Source of the DNA: Rhabditophanes sp. KR3021
Lineage: Eukaryota > Nematoda > Chromadorea > Rhabditida > Alloionematidae
Direction: 5' to 3'
Length of the DNA: 64,000 nt
Assembly: GCA_963281155.1 (NCBI GenBank)
Contig: CAUJLY010000002.1
Coordinates: 682,001-746,000, forward strand
Of the stretch, positions 56,755-64,000 are shown piece after piece; the stretch's first letter is position 1; each line of letters starts with the position of its first letter. A program made the position numbers and the translations under genes. The notes beneath the pieces were generated by a model that made no database searches, had not been told where the DNA came from, and worked only from the letters and a program-made list of their open reading frames with translations.

Positions 56755-59700
56755 TAACGTAATGATTTAATTTAATTTTTACTCCCGACTTCATTTTCAC
56801 ACACTCTAATTGAAACTCTTAAAAACTTGATATCACTCATAACTGAGAAAATAACGTATTATATTGTACATGACAATTTCACAACTTTCCATCATCTGAT
56901 TAAACCATTTAAAACTATTCATATGCTTCATTAACCAACTCCCTTTTTAAAAGCATTTTTAATTTGAAAACTTTGCAAAATCCTCAATCAATCATCTTGT
57001 CAATTGAGAGTAACTTTTTTGCCGTGCCTAAGTATACACATTTTGATGGACTTCCTTAAAGCGGCAAGATATATCTATCTCCTTGGTTTTTAAACGTACC
57101 CCATCTTCCCCCTTATGCATACAGCTCCTACATGTTATGTGCTTAATGTTATGATATATGAAGCGTTTAGGCTTCTCTTTCCTGCCCATTTCGAGAAACA
57201 CCACTCTACCAGGAAATTTATAACAAAAAAGTTAAACAATAGGTTCGAATAAATATACTTTATATTTAAATTCATTTCTTAAAAAGACACCAACCAACCC
57301 TATTCTAACTGACTTTGATAGGGATTACGTATCCTATGAAGGGTGCACATCAAAAAATTGGTTTCACCCTCTCGGCAAGCGGTATGCCTAAAAAGTATCT
57401 AGGGACCTTTTTATCATATATATTCAATTTTGTCTTGTTTGTGTACTAAATACTATGTACATCCATATCTTTCTTTTCTTCTTTAAGTTCATTTAACTTT
57501 TAAGAAGGCAAATGAACTTTTGGCTAGTTGTTTATGGTTGGTTTTGCTTAGTAGTCTATTTTCTTGTTTTAAATATGATAATCTCAAACAATTTTACATG
57601 ACTTAATGGGGTTGTGTGTGTTGTCTATATCTTTGGATGTATACATTTTAATGTTTCCAATTCCCAAGAATCATAAATAATGGCTCCCAGTTGAGGAGGA
57701 TTGCCATGCCTTTTAAACTATTCTTCGTCCACACTTGCTTTTTCTATTTGTCTTAAGGTTTTTGTACCAAAAATTTATTGGCCTTAGTATAACTTAATTA
57801 GACTCATTTGAACTCATTCAACTTATTTGATTTGTTGTGGATAATTTGCTGTCCAATAAAAATAGAACCAGTCTTTGTCTTCTAAGCAAAATAATTGCAC
57901 GGCATCAATTATTATTATACCATCCAACAAAGTGCATTAAACTTCGTGAAAAGAGCTATTACTTTAAATATTTACTGGTGATTGATAGTTTTAAGTTTAT
58001 CTGATTTTTTGGGCTATCTATACCAAAAGAAGATAAGGTCGGTTGTACAATTTTGTATAGTTTGAATATCATTTTGCTATCTATTTTGTATGATGATTGA
58101 TTCATTAATTAAGAACATGAGTAATTAATTCAAAAAATATTTGAAGAATTTATTATTTATCATTCGTTTTTTAGACAAAACAAACAAGATTAATTTTTAT
58201 TGTAAGGGAATAACCTTTTCTTATTCATATATTATACATATTCATTATTATGATAGTGGGGAAAAAGTTTTGCGCAAAGTGTATTAGAACACACTATTAT
58301 ATCTTTTCATAAAGTCTTGGTCAGTCGTGGTGGTACCTATAGTATTTAATAGGTGGTAGAGTCGATCAATTTTGTCCTAAATAATGTATACGTTTTAACT
58401 TTTGTTGTTGATTTACCGACGAAGTCTTTTTTACTTCCGGTCAATCCTTTCCCTCTTCCATCAACTCCCCTTTGTTACCTTACTTCTTAATAAGTTCGGA
58501 TTTAAAGGCATCATCCATAGTGTAAATGGAAATATCTTTTCCCTTCTGACACTTCTCCACATAGCAACCCATTAAAATATGATATTCGTACATGATGATA
58601 TTCTGTTGTCTATCCTTATTTTTAAATACATACAACAAAACTTTTCCCATTAATAATAATATCAATTTATAATTTTTGAGACATGCTGTGTGTTTAAAAG
58701 GTTTTTGCATAAATATGCGTATATCATATCGTCAATCATTAGTAGAATTTCGCAAAAATGCTAAGCCTAACAAGACCAAAAATAAATGATATAGTTATAT
58801 TTATTTTATAAGTAAGTATTTAAAAAATATATTATGATATATGTGACGCAATTTTTAACTATTCGTAGTTTTTTATGACTATGTTGTGTACCAGTTAGGT
58901 TACCTTTTATTTACTTCCATTTTGTTATGTTACTTTTTAATAAGCGTATGTATAATATTTTTTTGATGTGATAATATATAATTATTGCTCAACCACACCA
59001 TCATGATTATTCATCACCACATTTATTCTTTAAAAGGTATTTATTTATTGTTCCTGATTAATACATTTTCCACGAAAAAAATAATGATAATGGGTGTATT
59101 TACAATTGCCTTATTTAAACAAACACATAATATTTCTTTATTACTTGAAGCCTCATGCTATTTATTTAAAAAAACATACATTTAAAATAGATCAGTCTTG
59201 ATTTATGTTAAGCCTTATAAAGGAGCTTTCTTTCAAATTATTATTATTTCAAGTGCTGTTAAAAATATTAACACACAAAGTAAAAGTTAGTGCATGCATT
59301 TAAAAGTCGCAGGGTAACTTTTAAATAATTAATACTTTAACACCCTATAAAATATGTATGTTTTATATATTTTTATGTGTCCTACAAATTGTTACCATCA
59401 AATGTATGTTTCTTAGCCCCAAAAGTAACATTCTCTTTATTTATTTATTCATTTTGTTTAGAGAAATGCCTCTTTGTCCTAACTTGCTCTCTTTTGTGTC
59501 AAAAAACAATTGCATTAATAAATGAAAAGGTATATAATACATAAAATTAATTTCGCCTTTTCTTCATCCACCTAACTGACATCTTCTTCAATCCACTAGC
59601 TTTGTTTTTCATTAAGGAAATGGATGTATGTGCTATTAGGGATAAATTTGTGTTATTTGGAAAAAACATGCAATTATTAAGTAAAAGAGCTACTTAAGAT

Positions 59701-60330
59701 AACTTTTCCTCTAGTTATAGATGGCATAATTAAAGGAAAAGAATAAATGTATATGCTTTTAACCTCACCTTACCCTACCAACTTTTAAATTATCCCCTTA
59801 TTCCTCATTCCCTTAAAAACCCACACTCTCCCTCCCAAAAATGTCCTCTCCTGAAAAAGTTTGCTAACTTGTCCTCATCGAATTGCGCGCTTTGTGGCAT
59901 TTGCCTACTTGGTGGTAAATGTTGTTATTGGCATCAAACACACCACAATATACTTTGACAAAGTAGGGACTCTTGCGTCGCATCCACATACATAGCCCTG
60001 TCTCTGTCTTCCCTTAAAATATTCCCATTTAATATTGATTTTTTAGAGGGTCTTATTTGTACCAAACTTTTTTTCGTTGTTTTCTTTAATTTGGAGGGGA
60101 TGCATACAGATAGATGTTTTATTTTTTGAAAAGGCAATTGTGTGTGAATAAAATGCATGGCTATCCCGAAATATTTGTAAATAAAAGTTTATTTAGATTT
60201 CTATTTGAGGATGTGTGTACTTTATATACGAACAACGATAATGATATTTTCGTGGGTAATGATATGGAGCAAATAAAAGTTTGAATTAATTATAGGTCAA
60301 ATCAAATTGGTACAAATATTTACTTCTATA
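56755..60330. other. 3.5-kb gene-poor region upstream of unc-64
   Basis: AT-rich. ORFs at 58480-58710 (-), 58985-59185 (+) and 59934-60158 (-) have no recognisable domain. The right part probably contains the promoter and 5' non-coding region of the syntaxin gene, since its first coding exon is only 33 nt. Confidence 0.4.
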
Positions 60331-60337
60331 AGCTCAT

Positions 60338-62905
60338 ATGATGAAAGATCGGCTGGGAGCCTTGAAGGCGGTAAGTTGATACATTAATTGAAGGTAATAT
60401 TTAAATAATGTCTAGGCCCAATCCGAGGAAGACCACGAAAATGAGGACAACGTCTCTCTGGAGGCCGCAGGTAACGCATCAGGCCAATTTATGGAAGAAT
60501 TTTTTGAACAAGTAGAGGAAATCAGAGGTTCCATAGACTTAATTCAAAGTAATGTAGAAGAAGTAAAGAAAAAGCATTCAGCTATTCTTTCAAATCCCGT
60601 CAATGATCCAAAAACAAAAGAAGAACTAGATGAGTTGATGGCAGTAATCAAAAAAACTGCCAACAGTATTCGTGGAAAGTTGAAATTAATCGAAAATTCT
60701 ATTGAACATGACGAAAGTGGAGGTACTTCTCCTGCAGATTTGAGAATTCGAAAGACACAACATTCTACTTTGTCTAGGAAGTTTGTAGAAGTTATGACGG
60801 ATTATAATAAAACTCAAACAGATTATCGTGAACGTTGTAAAGGCAGAATTCAGAGGCAGCTGGATATTGCTGGAAAGCAAGTTGGGGATGAGGATTTAGG
60901 TATGTTTAGACGGTTGGTGGTTATTAATTAAATTATTTTTAGAGGAAATGATTGAATCTGGCAATCCAGGTAAACTAATTATTAACAAAAAAAATTCATC
61001 TACTTTGTTAATTAACTAAATCTAATTTAATACAAAAAATGACTTATTATTAACAACAAAAAATTCACCTAGAATAAGTTACATACTCATCAAAAGAGGG
61101 CTTTCCGGAGTCGGAGTTGGTGACCTGCCTTCTTAGAGCATCGATAAGAACACTTTCAATGTTTCTCCCAGTTCCTTACCACATTCTCAGAACAATGATT
61201 TCTTTCTTTTCAATTGTCTTATCAAAGTAGGCAGCATCGCTCCATGACCGCGAACACGTCGTTTGATATGGGCAGTTTCGCCATAGTAGAACTTTTGGTC
61301 TTGTTGGAGATTACGTAAACCGCATTCGATTTAGCTAACGTTGAGCCTAACTTTTGATACTACTGATTTGTCAAAAGTCTTAGATTCTTTTGGTATATTT
61401 ACAAGTCTATTTAAATTTAAATTTTGGAGCATCTTAATTTAACTTATTTTTTTAATCCAGGAGTATTTACACAAGGAATTATCACTGATACTCAACAAGC
61501 TAGACAGACCTTAGCTGATATTGAGGCTAGACATAATGATATTATGAAATTAGAATCAAGCATTCGTGAATTGCATGACATGTTTATGGATATGGCGATG
61601 CTTGTCGAATCACAGGTAAGAAATTGACTTAAACAATTGACCATTTGTTTGTTAGGGCGAAATGGTAGATAGAATTGAGTATAATGTGGAGCATGCAAAA
61701 GAATTTGTTGATCGTGCCGTTGCAGACACTAAAAAGGCCGTTCAATTTCAAAATAAAGCTAAAAGGGTATGTTTTAAAGTTACTTATTAGTTGTTAAATA
61801 TTGTGCCCCTATTTTCTCCTTCCTTTTGATTTTTTTTAAATCTCTGTCCTTTTCTCACCTACTAACAAAGATTCAACTTGTATTGTGTTTGTTTATTATA
61901 GAAGAAAATAATTATTATCATCATATTGTTACTAATTGTTTTGCTTATTGTTGCGGGTATCGTGATATGGGTTTCAGTCACATCTAGTCATACTTCATCG
62001 TCAAGCAGTTCCAAGAATGCTTCTCAATAATAAAGACTAATTAATTAACAAACTTTTGTATGTAATGTTATGTGTTTGTAATTAACTTGTACAAAATAGA
62101 TAGTTGTGCAGAATCAATTTATTATTAAGATGTAATTTTATTGTGAACTTGAATAAAGAAACCTAATAATTAATGAAATTACAATTTACAGAAGAAGATC
62201 ATGATCTTGATTTGTTTGACAATCTTGGCAGTAATTTTGGTGATGATGATACTGACATTTATACCAAATCCTTTTTAATCCAGAAAATAATATTCAGTTA
62301 AATGGATGAGAATTATGAAATAATGTCAAGGAGCAGTTCCTCCCTCAACCATTGTTTCGTCCAAGTCTAATAACAAAAAGATACACGTACTAAAATTCGC
62401 TTGATTAACACACTCCACCATTCACTCGATCAGTATTTATAGTTAAAAAGTATAATTATATTATTAAATGGTTTCCCTTGTAATTTCAATTTCTTCTCAT
62501 ACCAATATCTAATATTAGGATTTTGTACTTTAATTAAAAAATTGGTTTTAAGAGACACTTCATCTATATGTTATACCTAAATTTCATATTCAAAAAGAGC
62601 CACTGCCTTTTTAGATATTAGTTTCATTTCATTAAAGGTATTTATTTGATCATCCATAGCTTTCCTCTTCAAAATGCTAATAATCAGATCTCTTATTTTG
62701 TTTCTCTTATTATTAAAGTAGTTTAAAATTAAGCTGGAACCAGTGTACTTTTTTCTTGATGTGTTTTATAAATAAAAGACTTATATTATGCTGCTTTTAA
62801 TTATCATTTTAATTTCAGATGAAGATAATAATATTTATTGCGTTAGCCATAATTATAGCTCTTGTAACTTCGATGATTCTCGCATATTTCAAAATATTTT
62901 TTTAG
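60338..62905 (+). CDS. unc-64: Syntaxin-1 (UNC-64), with three alternative membrane-anchor exons
   Basis: Coding exons: 60338-60370 ([11 protein letters not shown]), 60416-60899, a 27-nt exon 60943-60969 (EEMIESGNP), 61461-61615, 61656-61766, then alternative last exons 61902-62030, 62192-62278 and 62819-62905. All join in phase. The Habc region includes [20 protein letters not shown]; the SNARE motif spans [20 protein letters not shown] to [16 protein letters not shown]. Each last exon supplies a different hydrophobic anchor: [20 protein letters not shown] (with a Ser-rich tail), [20 protein letters not shown], or [20 protein letters not shown]. This is the plasma-membrane t-SNARE for synaptic exocytosis. 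C. elegans unc-64 is known to make isoforms differing at this anchor. Confidence 0.95.
61080..61350 (-). pseudogene. Antisense ORF fragment in the unc-64 intron, GIY-YIG-like
   Basis: The largest unc-64 intron (60970-61460) carries, on the minus strand, an open stretch reading [20 protein letters not shown] then [18 protein letters not shown]. The FYYGET...KRRVRGH spacing resembles a GIY-YIG nuclease core, as in Penelope-like elements or host nucleases. Stops bound it on both sides. Identification is tentative. Confidence 0.3.
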
Positions 62906-62909
62906 TTTC

Positions 62910-63200
62910 TTAAATATTAATAAATTATTATTTGATCTGTGTAAATGGCTTTTATAATGGCTTAAAAAAGTTAAATTTCCTTAATTAAATATTCATACCT
63001 ATTTGTGCGACTGACAACAATTGTAGTCTACAGGCATTAAACTTAACACAACTTTCAATCTGATAAAACGTAAAAAGAAATTTTGGAATGCTGTTTATTA
63101 AATATTATATAACTGTTCAAAATGTACAGAATGAGTATTAACATGTTCCGAATAATAAGATTTTATCTAATTTCATTTACTTTCAATAAATTAAATCACC
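62910..63200. other. Intergenic between convergent genes
   Basis: The 3' ends of unc-64 (plus) and the small secreted protein gene (minus) meet here. No other feature was seen. Confidence 0.4.
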
Positions 63201-63206
63201 CAACAT

Positions 63207-63604
63207 TCATTGATGAATTTTGACCATTGTCACCGCGATATTATGACTATCCATCGACAGCAAACAAACATTCTCATTTATCATATTATCCGGATACAAA
63301 AAAGAAGTAAACCGATCATAGCGCGAAACAATAGTAACCCAATAAAAGGTATCAAAGTCTTCGAGAAAATTTTTCAAGTGATCCAAAATTATGTCAACGT
63401 CATCTGATTCAAGAAGGATCTTTCTGGCTTCTTCAAATATCATTGAATTTTCACATTTCAAATCTATACAAATCTAATATATTTAGTTTGATCAAAAAAC
63501 TTACTGTAAACAAGTGAAGGATTACTACTAGTCGGCTTAGATTCACACCTCAAAAAAATAAAATATAATATCAAAAATGATATTACCACCAATCTTATTA
63601 ACAT
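63207..63604 (-). CDS. Small secreted protein, possibly ground-like domain
   Basis: Two exons (63604-63505, 63463-63207) join in phase to about 118 residues. A signal peptide is clear (IRLVVISFLILYFIFLRCES). The mature part starts NLKCENSMIFEEARKILLES and ends with FYWVTIVSRYDRFTSFLYPD and ENVCLLSMDSHNIAVTM. The Cys near the start, helical middle and late aromatic strands resemble the nematode ground-like domain, but only weakly. Secretion is well supported; function is not. Confidence 0.6.
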
Positions 63605-63831
63605 CTCTGACAACACAAAAACCTTTGACACAACTAATCTACACGATTTAATACAATAATCTTTATTGCTTTTGATAAGAAATTGAAGGGTGACAATTTT
63701 ATGGATGGGTCATAAAATTAAGAAAAGAAATGTTAATTTAACATTTAATGAATAATAATTACTTACAATTGGTTTTTTATTTTGACGATAAATAAATAAA
63801 AATAGTTGACAAATATTTTAGTTGGGTTCAT

Positions 63832-64000
63832 TTAACCTCCTCGTGAGATGATCATTGAGTTGGAACGTGGTGGTTTGAGGAATCCGTTTTCTTCAATATC
63901 ACTGATATTCAGTACTGGCGTTCCAGGCATTGTGAAAGCCTCATCTGACATACGGGAGTCTAAGGAAGGAGAGAGACTACGTGGTGACAAATCATGTCCA
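63832..64000 (-). CDS. C-terminal end of a gene running off the window
   Basis: Open from the window edge to a stop at 63832. The last 55 residues are Ser/Pro/Arg-rich (GHDLSPRSLSPSLDSRMSDE, MPGTPVLNISDIEENGF, RSNSMIISRGG), like a phosphorylated cytoplasmic tail. The family cannot be named from this piece. The upstream part lies beyond position 64000. Confidence 0.5.
   Translation of the reverse strand, partial: GHDLSPRSLSPSLDSRMSDEAFTMPGTPVLNISDIEENGFLKPPRSNSMIISRGG

Overview
The window is eukaryotic DNA from a nematode. The evidence is recognisable nematode orthologues (an UNC-64-type syntaxin with alternative last exons, a PTL-1/tau-like protein, an RGM/DRAG-1-like protein, a UDP-glucuronosyltransferase, a GT49 glycosyltransferase), very short GT-AG introns (mostly 38-56 nt), AT-rich spacers, and several start codons sitting just behind an unpaired TTTTAG-type acceptor, as expected for spliced-leader trans-splicing. 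I cannot name the species. Exon models were joined by eye from splice consensus and reading phase; no alignment was run.

Layout. 0-1.7 kb: divergent mitoribosomal genes (uL23m on minus, mL46 on plus). 2.7-5.5 kb: a UGT gene with an unusually large intron that holds antisense ORF debris. 6.7-7.9 kb: GT49 glycosyltransferase (minus). 8-10.3 kb: small ORFs, a MITE-like inverted repeat, a hairpin and remains of a PIF1-type helicase. 10.6-11.5 kb: TMEM53/DUF829 protein. 12.4-14.5 kb: an unknown membrane-anchored gene with two alternative 3' ends. 15.8-18.0 kb: tau/MAP-like gene. 20.8-22.4 kb: LRR-like ORF. 24-25.4 kb: INO80E-like protein. 25.6-27.3 kb: NXF-like RNA export factor. 28-29.6 kb: a small gene and a broken spliced gene. 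29.6-32.1 kb: mevalonate kinase in about nine exons. 32-37.7 kb: gene-poor. 37.7-39.3 kb: two small secreted-type proteins. 41.8-45.3 kb: an unknown basic protein, ATP synthase subunit g and a divergent GATA factor. 46.5-47 kb: LINE debris. 47.9-49.1 kb: PA2G4/EBP1-like. 49.5-55.1 kb: a nested mobile-element complex. 55.5-56.7 kb: RGM/DRAG-1-like. 57-60.3 kb: gene-poor. 60.3-62.9 kb: unc-64 syntaxin. 63.2 kb to the end: a small secreted protein and the 3' end of a gene that runs off the window.

How things fit together. Most genes are unrelated housekeeping or neuronal genes; apart from the divergent mitoribosomal pair there is no clear functional cluster. The most structured region is 49.5-55.1 kb. 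There, a diverged large inverted repeat (foldback-like) carries a hAT-type MITE with an 8-bp target duplication in its left arm. Its right arm is split by a very young Ty3/Gypsy-order LTR retrotransposon with 134-bp LTRs that look identical, a 5-bp TTAAC target duplication, and one gag-pol ORF that starts at the LTR/primer-site junction and stops inside the 3' LTR. Other highlights are conservation of three alternative membrane-anchor exons in unc-64, an RGM protein lacking the GDPH autocleavage motif, a tau-like protein with only one convincing microtubule-binding repeat, and a GATA factor with a shortened zinc-finger loop.
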